Below are positions 54,239 through 63,701 of a stretch of DNA of 64,000 nucleotides, one piece after another; within the stretch, counting starts at the first letter, position 1; each line of letters opens with the position of its first letter. The position numbers were made by a program, and so were the translations under genes. A model generated the notes under the pieces. It had not been told where the DNA came from. It saw nothing but the letters and a program-made list of their open reading frames with translations, and ran no database searches. Source of the DNA: Planctomycetota bacterium (lineage in GTDB: Bacteria; Planctomycetota; Planctomycetia; Planctomycetales; Planctomycetaceae); contig JAEZFD010000021.1 of the NCBI GenBank assembly GCA_023417655.1, forward strand, positions 1 to 64,000, read 5' to 3'.

Positions 54239-54952
54239 CTCCAGCTTTTTCACCAGATGCCGAATTGCCAGATGGGAATGGCTCAACTGCCTCTCCTGTG
54301 TCTTCTCAAAGGGGTTCGTTGCGGGGCCAACCCTCCTTCTCTGGCACCCAGTCCGCACTTCCTGCGCTCTGTCTTCTCTCTGCGAAATGATCTCTTCGCC
54401 TGCGGAACTTTTATTCCAACCGGATTCGGAGTCCTGATCGAAAATCGTGATTCCCGAGTTCGGGCGGGACACCAAATCAAGTAAGTACCGCAGACGTTGT
54501 CTCACTCAAATCTGCGAGGTCGACTTCCGCATTCCTGCTGAGTGGGAGTATCGAGCAATCGACGATGCTGGTTCCAACCAAAATGAGAAGTCGGGGTCTG
54601 GTTCGGCAACTGAAGTCATGGTGCGCGGAAGTTGCGGGACGTAGTGTCCCGCGCTGTTCAGCTGTCACTGGTTCTTTCAGATGTTCAGCGAAATCGGATC
54701 GATCCGTCCCTGCCGGATCAGTTTCCAACTGCCCGGGAACTTCGCCAAATTCCTGTGCATAAAATTTGACTCCAGCCAAATCATGGGTGTTCCGGTGGAA
54801 GTTCGAAGTGACCGGAATCTCACTCTGTCAGCGTGTTCCGGGATTTTGGCTAAAGTCTGATCAGTGCTTGCCCAACCCGCGCGGTTTGGATTACGTTTTG
54901 AATCGCCTTCCCCGATGCTTCCTGAAAAGAGCAGCCAGCGCGCGAGACCTCC
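54239..54952. other. Long intergenic region
   Basis: About 710 bases between divergent genes. A hairpin at 54634-54652 (GCGGGAC/GTCCCGC, 5-base loop) is the only structure seen. The many short frames here carry no motif. Confidence 0.4.
54634..54652. terminator. Short hairpin, possible terminator or attenuator
   Basis: Perfect 7-bp stem GCGGGAC-GTAGT-GTCCCGC, without a T run. It sits about 300 bases upstream of the HerA-like gene, so it could also be a control hairpin in a leader. Confidence 0.25.
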
Positions 54953-57427
54953 ATGGACGATTACGAAAAGCTCGGTGCCTTTTATCTTGGTCGGGAATAC
55001 GATCTCGCCTCGGGTCGCACGGACAGCACTCCTCTCCTCTATGACGCCAAAGACCTGACGACACACGCCGTCATCGTCGGCATGACCGGCAGTGGCAAGA
55101 CCGGTCTCGGGATCACGCTGCTCGAAGAAGCCGCGATCGACAACATTCCGTCGATTGTGATTGATCCGAAAGGAGATCTCGGAAATCTGCTGCTGACCTT
55201 CCCTGAACTCAAGGCGGAAGACTTCGTCCCCTGGATCGATGCGTCAGAGGCGATGCGTCATGGACAGACCGTTGAAGACCGCGCCCGGGAAACGGCTGAA
55301 ACATGGAAGGCCGGACTGGCCGAATGGGATCAACCAGTTGACCGGATTCAGCGTCTGCGCAATGCCGCAGAGGTCGTTCTCTACACGCCGGGAAGTGACG
55401 CAGGCCGTCCATTAACTGTGCTGAAGTCTCTTGACGCTCCCCCGCCAGTGATTCGCGACAGCGTTGATGCTTTGAGGGAACGAGTCTCAACAACTGTCTC
55501 AGGACTGCTCACACTGCTGGGGATCAACGCCGATCCGCTCCGCAGCACTGAACACATTCTGCTCTCGAATATTATCGAGAACGCATGGAAGGCAGGCCGC
55601 AATCTCGATCTCGCCCAGCTGATCCGCGAGATTCAGAATCCTCCCTTTCAACAGATCGGCGTGATGGATCTTGAGTCCATCATCTCGACTGCCGACCGTC
55701 GCGCGCTGGCGATGACCGTCAACAACATTCTCGCATCCCCGGCTTTTGCCAGCTGGACCCATGGCGAACGTCTCGACATTCAGAAGATGCTCTATGCCAA
55801 GGATGGGCGTCCCCGGGTTGCCGTGGTTTCGGTCGCTCACCTGAGTGATCAGGAACGAATGTTCTTCATCACAATCCTGCTCAATGAATTTCTCTCGTGG
55901 ATGCGAACTCAGCCGGGGACCTCCAGCCTGAGAGCCGTCCTTTATATGGATGAGGTCTTCGGGTATCTCCCGCCGACTGCGAACCCACCGTCCAAATTGC
56001 CGATGCTGACGCTGTTGAAGCAGGCACGGGCGTACGGTGTCGGTCTCATTCTTGCCACACAGAACCCTGTCGACCTCGACTACAAAGCTTTGTCGAATGC
56101 CGGGACCTGGTTTCTGGGACGTCTGCAGACGGAACGGGACAAAGCGAGAATGCTTGATGGACTCGAAGGAGCATCGGCGACCGCCGGCGTGAAGTTCGAT
56201 CGTCAGCAGACGGAAAGAATCATCTCGGGTCTGAAGAACCGTGTCTTCCTGCTCAACAATGTCCACGAAGATGCACCGATCGTCTTTCAGTGTCGCTGGG
56301 CCCTGTCCTATCTGCGGGGACCGCTCACCCGCGCGCAGATTTGTCGACTGACACAGGATCGGGAAGTCACCGTTGGAACAGACGGCGATGTCCCAACGGT
56401 CCGCTCTGCTTCATCTGTCAGCCCCATCATCGTCAGCGATGGCCCATCCGCTGCTGCGCCGATTGTTCCGCCCGAGATTCCTCAGCGCTATCTCGCGATT
56501 GCAGCTCGAAGTGGTCGACAGGCTTCAATCATCTATCAACCCGGGCTGCTTGCGCAGGGACGTCTCCATTACATCGATGCGAAAGCCGGGATCGACCTCT
56601 GGGAAGACATCGGACTGCTCCTTCCGCTCGAACACGATTCGATCTCGAACGATCCCTGGGATGAATCAGAGCAGGCCGATCTGAAGAGATTAAAAACGTC
56701 CGATGCGGCAAATGGAGCGAGATACGGCTTCGTTCCGCCGGAGTGCCTTCGCCCCGCCTCCTATAAAAGGTGGATGACAAGCTGCAAGGCGTATCTGTAT
56801 CGGGAACAGTTCTTATCGCTGAACACGTGTCCTGAACTTGGCTTACTGGCCAGCCCCGGCGAAACGGATGGAGCGTTCCGAGCGCGACTGTCTCACGCAG
56901 CACGCGAACGTCGGGACCTTGAGGTCGAAAAACTGCGAGTCAAAAATCAGGCCGCAATCGCACGGCAGCAGGAGAAACTTCGCAAGGCCGAACAGAGGGT
57001 CGAAGTCGAGAAGCAGCAGGCGAACTCAGCAACGATGTCGGCGGCGATGACATTCGGAACGTCACTGCTGGGGGCCCTGTTCGGTCGGAAAACGATGTCC
57101 GCAGCCAATGCAGGTCGGGCGAGCAGCACCTTCCGAGCTGCCAATCGGGCGGCGGAGCAGCGAAGCGATATCCAGCGAGCCAAGGCGAATCAGGAGGCCG
57201 TTGAGGAAGAATTGTCACAACTCGAACAGCGTCTGGCTGAAGATCTCGAGAAGATCAAAGAACGGTATTCCGAGGACCGGCTGGTCGTCGAAACACGAAA
57301 GATTTCGCCCCGGAAGTCGGATCTCACGGTGAATGAAATTGCACTCGTCTGGCTGCCGTTCACCGAAGACGCGGGGGGCGGTTTGATTCCGGCTTTCGAC
57401 ACGGACCTCCTCAAATCAGCAGACTGA
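54953..57427 (+). CDS. HerA/VirB4-like ATPase (DUF853/DUF87-type) with C-terminal coiled coil
   Basis: 824 residues from ATG 54953 (MDDYEKLGAFYLGREYDLAS). Walker A is GMTGSGKT (43-50), followed by IPSIVIDPKGDLGNLLLTFPEL, the classic post-Walker HerA segment. Walker B is RAVLYMDEVFGYLPP, and LLKQARAYGVGLILATQNPVDLDYKALSNAG is the sensor region with a conserved Gln. RLQTERDKARMLDGLEGA follows. The last third has a coiled coil (about 645-685, KLRVKNQAAIARQQEKLRKAEQ), an Ala/Gly-rich hydrophobic patch (FGTSLLGALFG), then a second coiled coil. It may move DNA or protein complexes as a hexamer. No NurA-like nuclease is beside it, so a repair or defence role is not shown. Confidence 0.87.
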   Translation: MDDYEKLGAFYLGREYDLASGRTDSTPLLYDAKDLTTHAVIVGMTGSGKTGLGITLLEEAAIDNIPSIVIDPKGDLGNLLLTFPELKAEDFVPWIDASEAMRHGQTVEDRARETAETWKAGLAEWDQPVDRIQRLRNAAEVVLYTPGSDAGRPLTVLKSLDAPPPVIRDSVDALRERVSTTVSGLLTLLGINADPLRSTEHILLSNIIENAWKAGRNLDLAQLIREIQNPPFQQIGVMDLESIISTADRRALAMTVNNILASPAFASWTHGERLDIQKMLYAKDGRPRVAVVSVAHLSDQERMFFITILLNEFLSWMRTQPGTSSLRAVLYMDEVFGYLPPTANPPSKLPMLTLLKQARAYGVGLILATQNPVDLDYKALSNAGTWFLGRLQTERDKARMLDGLEGASATAGVKFDRQQTERIISGLKNRVFLLNNVHEDAPIVFQCRWALSYLRGPLTRAQICRLTQDREVTVGTDGDVPTVRSASSVSPIIVSDGPSAAAPIVPPEIPQRYLAIAARSGRQASIIYQPGLLAQGRLHYIDAKAGIDLWEDIGLLLPLEHDSISNDPWDESEQADLKRLKTSDAANGARYGFVPPECLRPASYKRWMTSCKAYLYREQFLSLNTCPELGLLASPGETDGAFRARLSHAARERRDLEVEKLRVKNQAAIARQQEKLRKAEQRVEVEKQQANSATMSAAMTFGTSLLGALFGRKTMSAANAGRASSTFRAANRAAEQRSDIQRAKANQEAVEEELSQLEQRLAEDLEKIKERYSEDRLVVETRKISPRKSDLTVNEIALVWLPFTEDAGGGLIPAFDTDLLKSAD

Positions 57428-57570
57428 AAACGCCTGAAACGCTGGTCTTCCTGCGGAGTTCATGCCGCAGGCACAAGTCGATAGAATGGGACCGCCTTCG
57501 TCCTGCTCATTGTTCGAACCGGAGCAGCGAAAAGTGACGATTGTGCGATTCAAGGAATCCAGGGAAGAGC

Positions 57571-59496
57571 ATGGCTGTCGCCGCAAAAAACGATTCAAGT
57601 TACGTCGCAGATGACATTGAAGTTCTGGAAGGACTGGAGCACGTCCGGAAACGTCCATCGATGTATATCGGTGGCGTGGACTCGCGCGGGTTGCACCACC
57701 TGATCTGGGAAATCGTCGACAACTCCGTCGATGAATACCTTGCCGGGCACTGCAACGAAATTTCGGTCACTCTTCATAAAGACGGCTGCTCGATCACCGT
57801 TGAAGACAACGGTCGCGGGATCCCGGTTGATATCCACAAGAAGACCGGCAAGTCGGCACTGGAAGTCATCCTCACCACCTTGTATGCCGGGGGAAAGTTC
57901 TCTGAGAAGAACTATATGCGCAGCGGTGGACTCCACGGGATTGGTTCATCCGCCGTCAATGCCCTGTCGGAAACACTGATTGCGACTGTCTGGCGTGATG
58001 GCTTCGAATGGCGTCAACGGTTCAAACGGGGCCGCGCCACCACGAAGGTCGAAAAGGTCCGACCGTTCCGAGGTCATGGCACCGCCATTTTCTTCAAGCC
58101 AGACGATGAGATCTTCCGCCGGGTGCAGTTTCATGCGGACACCATCAAGCAGAATCTGGAAGACATTTCCTATGTGCATGGTGGTCTGAAGCTGACCTTC
58201 ATCGATGAGGCGAAGCACGAAAAGATTCTGCTTCATCACCCCGCCGGCATCTCAGACTTTCTGAACAAGATCATCGCTGATGACAAACGGAAGGTGATCC
58301 ACGAGCAGTCCTTCACTGCAGAGAAGGACGAAGGGAAGGTTCGCGTCGAAACGGTGCTCCGCTGGACCGAGTCAACCGATGAGAGTATTCGCAGCTATGT
58401 GAACGGCATCCGAACTCGCGGAGGCGGAACGCATGAATCCGGCTTCCGCGCAGGGATCGCAAAAGCGGTCAAGAATTATATGGATGTCCATGACATCAAG
58501 ACCAAGGGTTTGACCATCACGCCTGACGACATCCGCGAGGGGATCGTCGGCATCATTTCCGTCTTCCACAATGACCCCATGTTTCAGGGGCAGACGAAGG
58601 ACCGCCTGAACAACCCGGAAATGTCATCTCTGGTCGATGGCATGGTCCGCAGTGCGATGGAAACATGGCTGAATAACAATCGAACCGTGGCAGACGGGGT
58701 GATCGGCCGCATCGTGCTCGCCGCCCGCGCACGCGAAGCCAGTCGCGAGGCTATTAAAGAAGTTAAACGCAAAGGAGCCGGTACGCGACGCAGCAACCTC
58801 CCGGGTAAACTGCTGGACTGTCGATCTGGAAAGCCGGAAGAGTGCGAACTGTTCATCGTGGAAGGACAGTCAGCCGGTGGAACCGCTGCCAGCGGTCGCG
58901 ATTCCCGAATTCAGGCTGTACTTCCCCTGAAAGGCAAGATCCTCAACACCGAGTCCCTCACACTCGGGAAGATCATGCAGAATCAGGAAGTGAAAGACCT
59001 CGTCGAATCACTCGGAACCGGGATCGGTCCCAACTTCGATCCTCATAAGCTCCGCTATCATCGCGTCATTCTCCTGATGGATGCTGATAGCGATGGATAC
59101 CACATCAGCACGCTGCTGCTGACGTTCTTCTTCCGCCACATGCGGGAACTGATTCAACAGGGACGAATCTTTCTGGCGCAGCCGCCGCTGTACAAGATCG
59201 AGGTCGGTAAAGAGCGGTATTACGCACGTGACGATGTGGAGAAGGAAGAGATCCTCGCACGGATTCCCGCCAACCGAAACATCGACATCCAGCGGTTTAA
59301 AGGTCTCGGCGAAATGAACGCCGATCAGCTCAAGGCAACGACCCTGAGTCCTGATTCGCGCGTTCTGCTGAAAGTCGAAATCGAAAGCGCCGTTGAAGCG
59401 GATGCCATCTTTGCTCAGTTGATGGGGAAAGACGCTTCCGAGCGATACAAAATTATCATGGACGACGCGGCGGAAGTGGACGACATTGACGTCTGA
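57571..59496 (+). CDS. Type IIA DNA topoisomerase subunit B (GyrB/ParE)
   Basis: 641 residues from ATG 57571, with AGGGAAG upstream; the frame opens at a TTG at 57541. The GHKL ATPase shows EIVDNSVDEYLAGHC, VEDNGRGIPVDIH and GLHGIGSSAVNALSE. The TOPRIM domain has LFIVEGQSAGGTAASGRDSR, where the usual Asp of E-G-D-S-A-G-G is Gln433, and DADSDGYHISTLLL as the second metal site. The C-terminal RFKGLGEMNADQLK is standard. It lacks the large insert of Gram-negative GyrB, so it could be ParE or a short GyrB. It joins GyrA or ParC to pass DNA strands with ATP; no A subunit is near. Confidence 0.93.
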   Translation: MAVAAKNDSSYVADDIEVLEGLEHVRKRPSMYIGGVDSRGLHHLIWEIVDNSVDEYLAGHCNEISVTLHKDGCSITVEDNGRGIPVDIHKKTGKSALEVILTTLYAGGKFSEKNYMRSGGLHGIGSSAVNALSETLIATVWRDGFEWRQRFKRGRATTKVEKVRPFRGHGTAIFFKPDDEIFRRVQFHADTIKQNLEDISYVHGGLKLTFIDEAKHEKILLHHPAGISDFLNKIIADDKRKVIHEQSFTAEKDEGKVRVETVLRWTESTDESIRSYVNGIRTRGGGTHESGFRAGIAKAVKNYMDVHDIKTKGLTITPDDIREGIVGIISVFHNDPMFQGQTKDRLNNPEMSSLVDGMVRSAMETWLNNNRTVADGVIGRIVLAARAREASREAIKEVKRKGAGTRRSNLPGKLLDCRSGKPEECELFIVEGQSAGGTAASGRDSRIQAVLPLKGKILNTESLTLGKIMQNQEVKDLVESLGTGIGPNFDPHKLRYHRVILLMDADSDGYHISTLLLTFFFRHMRELIQQGRIFLAQPPLYKIEVGKERYYARDDVEKEEILARIPANRNIDIQRFKGLGEMNADQLKATTLSPDSRVLLKVEIESAVEADAIFAQLMGKDASERYKIIMDDAAEVDDIDV

Positions 59497-59523
59497 CGCG
59501 ACTTTTGGAGTCCCGGAGAAACG

Positions 59524-59553
59524 AGAGAGCCCTGATCATCGGGGCTCTCTTTA
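59524..59553 (+). terminator. Terminator of the topoisomerase gene
   Basis: A perfect 9-bp stem (AGAGAGCCC 59524-59532 with GGGCTCTCT 59542-59550) is followed by TTACATTT. It lies between convergent genes. Confidence 0.75.
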
Positions 59554-59597
59554 CATTTCAACTCACCGACAGCGCGCTGCCGTGAGGGCATCTGACT

Positions 59598-60572
59598 CTA
59601 CCGTGACTGCAGAGCGGCGATCACCTTCTCATGTAGCAGGCTATTGCTGGCCACGACACCGCGATTCGATTTCAACGTCGATCCCTGAGCGAAATCCAGC
59701 GGGCTACCGTTGATATCGGTCACCTTGCCGCCGGCTTCTTCCAGAACCAGTACCCCACCTGCGTGATCCCAGATCTTCTCTTCATATCCCGGTCGGGTCG
59801 GCAAACGCAGGTAAACTTCCGCAGTACCGCTTGCGACGGCGGCATACTTCGCCTGGCTGTCCATGCGGACAGGTTCACCCTGCATTCCTAATTGCTGCTG
59901 AATCGACGCGGACTCGCCATGAGAGCTGTGCCCTGATTCCACAGATTCACAGAGTCGAGCGGATGCGGGATCGGCGACGGCGGACACTTGAACGCGGATC
60001 GGTTCTGCACCAGGTTCATCGATCGGAATGGCAAAGGCTCCCTGCCCTTTGACCGCGAAATATACCGCCCCTGTCGACTGCTGAAACGGAAGATTCGGAC
60101 AGGCAAGTGCGGCGACCTGAATCTGGTGGTCAATCAGCAGCGCCAGTGAAATGGCAAACTGTTCTTTCCTCAGAAACCCCTTGGTTCCGTCGATGGGGTC
60201 GAGCGTCCAATAGCGACTTCCGGTCGCGTCGTGGTTTCCGGAGTCAATCCAGTCGAGCAACTGATTCGTTGTGCAATCCGGCTTTCCTGCGAGATGGATC
60301 TCCTTCAGGAGACGCTCCACAAACTCGGCCTGCCCAGGATCTCGCAGATCTCGGGCATCTTCTTCGCCGACGATCGGATCATTTGGAAACGTCTGATGGA
60401 TCTGATGGCAGATGAGAGCCTGACTCGCGAAGTCCGCGACCGTCACCGGGGATTGATCTTTCTTCGCGAGGGAATCGGCTCCCATCTGGCGTTGCACAGA
60501 ACGGCAGACATGAGCGGCATCAATAACAGCCGCAATTGCGACCTGAAGTTCCGTCTGATAAGGGGCAGGCAT
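59598..60572 (-). CDS. 3'(2'),5'-bisphosphate nucleotidase / inositol monophosphatase family (CysQ-like)
   Basis: 324 residues from ATG 60572 (a GTG lies 9 bases upstream). Inositol-monophosphatase motifs are complete: IVGEEDARDL (metal Glu), the core WTLDPIDGTKGFLRKEQFAISLAL, and WDHAGGVLVLEEAGGKVTDINGSPLDF near the end. KSDQSPVTVADFASQ-type N-terminal metal site appears as DQSPVTVADFASQAL. The insert length and G-T-K-G-F suit the CysQ/BPNT1 group, which hydrolyses 3'-phosphoadenosine 5'-phosphate. Cytoplasmic. Convergent with the topoisomerase gene. Confidence 0.88.
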   Translation of the reverse strand: MPAPYQTELQVAIAAVIDAAHVCRSVQRQMGADSLAKKDQSPVTVADFASQALICHQIHQTFPNDPIVGEEDARDLRDPGQAEFVERLLKEIHLAGKPDCTTNQLLDWIDSGNHDATGSRYWTLDPIDGTKGFLRKEQFAISLALLIDHQIQVAALACPNLPFQQSTGAVYFAVKGQGAFAIPIDEPGAEPIRVQVSAVADPASARLCESVESGHSSHGESASIQQQLGMQGEPVRMDSQAKYAAVASGTAEVYLRLPTRPGYEEKIWDHAGGVLVLEEAGGKVTDINGSPLDFAQGSTLKSNRGVVASNSLLHEKVIAALQSR

Positions 60573-60908
60573 AGCAGTCACAAACGAATCTCTCTTCCTG
60601 GGGAAAGCGCACTCGACGGACTCGATCTCTCATGACTCCGCGTGCGCGGGCTCATGGTAGAGCAAACGACCATCTCGCGGGAAGGTGGAGAGCAGCTGGA
60701 CGTGGACTCGCTGACGAATGTCGTGGCGTGTCGGGTGTCAAATCTCAAATTCAAAAACCCGAAATTCGAAACGAAGCCAAGTCTCTATTGCCCGGAGTGA
60801 GAGCAATCTGAAAAGTTTTCGAGTTTGAAATTTCTTTTCTGATTTGAATTTCGGAAATTGCTTGTCGACGTTGTCTTCTAGAAACCGCCCTGCAGATTTC
60901 CACGCCCA
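60573..60908. other. AT-rich intergenic region with partial inverted repeats
   Basis: About 335 bases upstream of the CysQ-like gene and downstream of the diadenylate cyclase gene, both minus strand. Its AT-rich core (60740-60860) holds related words AATTCAAAAACCCGAAATTCG and TTTGAATTTCGG on opposite orientations. It may act as a terminator for the cyclase gene or a repeat element. No gene seen. Confidence 0.4.
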
Positions 60909-61592
60909 TCAGTCGTCTGTGCGAGTCCGCACAAGCATGTCGTTTGAAGTCCGATCGACACCGCCTGAAAGATTCATCAGCAGGCCATGTTTTCGCATCA
61001 TCCAGATCTCAGGAAGGATCTCTGAGACGATCTTTCCTTCGTCAAAAACGCGAACCACAGAACTCTCCGAAACCACGATAGCGACGGCCATCGTCCTCCG
61101 GGTAATCGAGGCGGCTGCCATATGACGACTGCCGAGACCGAGCGGAATCTTGACTCCATCGGACTGTACATCGATATACCTGGCAGCCGACACGGCCACT
61201 CCGGCATTTGAAATGACGAAAGCACCATCAAGCTGGGCGAATTCCTTGATCGTCTCGCGGACGTCAGGGAGCGAAATCAGTTTCTTTTCCGGGGTGTGTC
61301 CGAAGAGCGGATCGAGCACAAGAGGACGGGAATGCAGAAGAACTGCGGCTTCGTCCCCGACAGTAAAGAGTGTCCCGATCTTACGGCCTTCTCGCCCTTC
61401 CCGGGCGATTTCGACGGCAATATACAGGACCTGTTCGAGCACTTCCGTGTTGATACCGCGCTTCTCTGGGTGGCAGACATCGCGGAACAGATCGCCATTC
61501 ATGACTGCGTATCCTTGCGAGTCGCGTGCACAATCGTAGTTGGCAATGAGGGCGGGGCCGGGAATCCCATGTTGCAGACGGTCGAGAAGCAA
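60909..61592 (-). CDS. DisA_N-domain diadenylate cyclase, DacZ-like
   Basis: 227 residues from TTG 61592. The frame stays open upstream to 61685 with no ATG or GTG, and that stretch (FEIGSRRELGQGIRLLL) looks helical, so the start is uncertain. The DAC domain has KIGTLFTVGD, the D-G-A motif (122-124) in QLDGAFVISNAG, and the second motif L-G-S-R-H-M-A-A-A-S-I-T, reading R-H-M at 156-158 where DisA has R-H-R. VAIVVSESSVVRVFDEGKI completes the site. It resembles stand-alone DacZ-type enzymes and would make cyclic di-AMP from two ATP. No membrane helix. It lies 100 bases downstream of the export operon genes on the same strand. Confidence 0.85.
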   Translation of the reverse strand: MLLDRLQHGIPGPALIANYDCARDSQGYAVMNGDLFRDVCHPEKRGINTEVLEQVLYIAVEIAREGREGRKIGTLFTVGDEAAVLLHSRPLVLDPLFGHTPEKKLISLPDVRETIKEFAQLDGAFVISNAGVAVSAARYIDVQSDGVKIPLGLGSRHMAAASITRRTMAVAIVVSESSVVRVFDEGKIVSEILPEIWMMRKHGLLMNLSGGVDRTSNDMLVRTRTDD

Positions 61593-61692
61593 TCTTATCC
61601 CCTGCCCCAGTTCCCGGCGAGATCCAATTTCAAAGTCGACTCCCGCATTCCCGACAAATTCGCAACCGGAATTTTCTGCCGATTTTCAATTT

Positions 61693-62823
61693 CTAATTCG
61701 AGCCGTGTTTCGAGGCGGGATTCTGATTCCCTTCTTTCTCTCCTTTTACGCCAGCCGCATCGATGAACACATCGATCTGCTGCCCGACGTAGACGGGATG
61801 TTGATCGGGAGTTTCAACAACAGCATAAATTGCTTGCAGGACACGAGTGTCGACCCGTTCCCGGTTGTCCCCTGTGAGAGATCGTTTCGGAACGACATAC
61901 GGTTCGAGTCGCACAAATTTCAACGCATACTTCTGCTGCAATTCTCCTCGCACAATGCCGACAGCCGGGGCGTTCTCCTGAAAGCGGGGGATGTCATGTT
62001 CGTCGATATCGACACGGACGTGCTTCACCGAAGTATCGCCAAGGATGATCAATGGATTCCCAGGAACAGCAGCAACCGGTTCGCCGGGACGCACGTTCAC
62101 CTGCAGAATTGTCAGTTCATGCGAAGGAACTCCGTTCACGATCACCGCGGGGGCTTCCACCCGATAACGGGAAAGTTCGATTTCCTTCTGCTCGACATTC
62201 CGCTGCGAACTGTGAACGCGCGCCATGGCGAGAGCTTTGTCGGCGGCCCAGGCACCTGCAAGGAGTTTGGCTTCTTCCGCCTTCATTCGCTCGAGTTGAG
62301 CTTTGGCGACGTCCAGCCTGGCCTTTGAAGAGACGATCTTTTCTTCAGTTGCCGCCCCACTCGTTTTCAGCCGATTCTGGCGGTCATAGGCATCCTGCAT
62401 CTCGAGCAGTGCGGCCGCTGCCTCCTCTTTCTGTGCAGTGACAGGGGGAACATCTTCCGGACGAGGCATCTGTTCCAGCCGCGAGAGCTCGCTATACGCT
62501 GCGTCGAGTTCTGCCCGTTTGACTTCGAGATCCGCACGCACCTGACGCGAATCGAGTTCAAACAGCAGGTCACCTGGGGCGACCTTTTGGCCGACGCTGA
62601 CATGAACCTTGTTGACGATCCCCGGCAAATGCGACCCGATCTGAATGTTCTCCGAACGGGGCTCTACGATCCCTGCTCCGGCCACACAGTCACGGAGTTC
62701 GACCTCTGGCGGAGCGACAGGCGGCTCTGTCTGCTGAACCGGTCGCTGGCGCGAGAAAACATGATTCGCTGCAAACAGCAACATCAGAATCGCGAATAAC
62801 GGGAGCCAGAAGGACCTTGGCAT
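61693..62823 (-). CDS. HlyD/DevB-type membrane fusion protein
   Basis: 376 residues from ATG 62823; the frame is open to 62925. A membrane anchor, FWLPLFAILMLLFAANHVFS, is followed by the lipoyl/biotinyl-like segment GIVEPRSENIQIGSHLPGIVNKVHVSVGQKVAPGDLLFEL. A coiled-coil hairpin (about 100-195, RADLEVKRAELDAAYSELSRLEQ) and the return strands ILQVNVRPGEPVAAVPGNPLIILGD follow. It links an inner-membrane ABC exporter to the outer envelope. It lies 44 bases downstream of the ATPase gene, so the three exporter genes form one transcript. Confidence 0.9.
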   Translation of the reverse strand: MPRSFWLPLFAILMLLFAANHVFSRQRPVQQTEPPVAPPEVELRDCVAGAGIVEPRSENIQIGSHLPGIVNKVHVSVGQKVAPGDLLFELDSRQVRADLEVKRAELDAAYSELSRLEQMPRPEDVPPVTAQKEEAAAALLEMQDAYDRQNRLKTSGAATEEKIVSSKARLDVAKAQLERMKAEEAKLLAGAWAADKALAMARVHSSQRNVEQKEIELSRYRVEAPAVIVNGVPSHELTILQVNVRPGEPVAAVPGNPLIILGDTSVKHVRVDIDEHDIPRFQENAPAVGIVRGELQQKYALKFVRLEPYVVPKRSLTGDNRERVDTRVLQAIYAVVETPDQHPVYVGQQIDVFIDAAGVKGEKEGNQNPASKHGSN

Positions 62824-62867
62824 GGGAGTTGTCCAAATTGCAATATGACTGAAATCGCGAGGCGGTC

Positions 62868-63680
62868 TCAATGAGCCGGAACATGTCTGTCGGGATCGGA
62901 ATTCCGGCTGGCGTTCGGCTGGCATTCGATACTGTCAACGCGGCCATCGCTCATGGAAACGATCTGGTCGCCAAAGTCAAAAACACGATTGTCGTGAGTC
63001 ACCACAATGACCGCCCGATCCGGTTGCACCGTGGTTCGTCGCAGCAGGTCCATCACGTTTCGTCCTGATCGGGCATCGAGCGCGGCCGTCGGTTCATCAC
63101 AGACAAGCAGCCGCGGCTGATTCACGAGTGCTCGGGCGATGGCGACTCGCTGCTGCTGACCACCTGACAGCTGTGAGGAATGACTGCCACACTTGTCCCC
63201 GAGTCCGACCTGATGCAGCATTTCGGCCGCTCGCTCGAGGGCCTGCTTTCGCGGATGTCGACGGATGATCAACGGAACCGCGACGTTCTCAACGGCCGTC
63301 AGGGCGGGCAACAGGTTGTATTGCTGGAAGACGAAGCCAATGTTTTCCGCGCGGAACTGCACGAGCTTGCGGCCGGTCAACTTCTTCCGCGAGTTTCCCA
63401 GCAGAACGACATTTCCTTCAGTGGGATCGAGGAGGCCGGCCATGATCGAGATGAGCGTGGTCTTTCCACATCCGCTGGGGCCGACCAGCAGCGTCATGCA
63501 GCCATACTGAATATCGAGATTCACTTCCTGCAGAGCCCGGACGCGTGTATCGCCTGCCCCATATTCTTTTGTGACCCCGCGACAAACCACGGCGAACTGA
63601 TCGTCTTTGACGGGACTGTCAGACGAAGGGAGCGGCAGCGACTGAGTTGCGGAAGTCAGCGTTGGGCTGGAACTGGTCAT
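62868..63680 (-). CDS. ABC transporter ATPase (DevA/LolD/MacB-like)
   Basis: 270 residues. About 30 flexible Ser/Thr/Pro-rich residues precede CRGVTKEYGAGDTRVRALQEVNLDIQYG. Walker A is GPSGCGKTT, the Q-loop is FVFQQYNLLPALTAVENV, the signature is LSGGQQQRVAIARAL and Walker B is LLVCDEPTAALD; the switch His is in VIVVTHDNRV. These match the MacB/DevA/LolD group that works with FtsX-type permeases. It starts 21 bases after the permease stop at 63702. Confidence 0.93.
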   Translation of the reverse strand: MTSSSPTLTSATQSLPLPSSDSPVKDDQFAVVCRGVTKEYGAGDTRVRALQEVNLDIQYGCMTLLVGPSGCGKTTLISIMAGLLDPTEGNVVLLGNSRKKLTGRKLVQFRAENIGFVFQQYNLLPALTAVENVAVPLIIRRHPRKQALERAAEMLHQVGLGDKCGSHSSQLSGGQQQRVAIARALVNQPRLLVCDEPTAALDARSGRNVMDLLRRTTVQPDRAVIVVTHDNRVFDFGDQIVSMSDGRVDSIECQPNASRNSDPDRHVPAH

Positions 63681-63701
63681 GTCAGGCCACCTGTTTTCCT
63701 G

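Noticed and set aside
54953..57427. HerA-like ATPase as part of a phage-defence or repair island
   Set aside because: No NurA nuclease, DUF4297, sirtuin or other defence partner lies nearby; the gene sits between ordinary genes. Motifs support the ATPase only.
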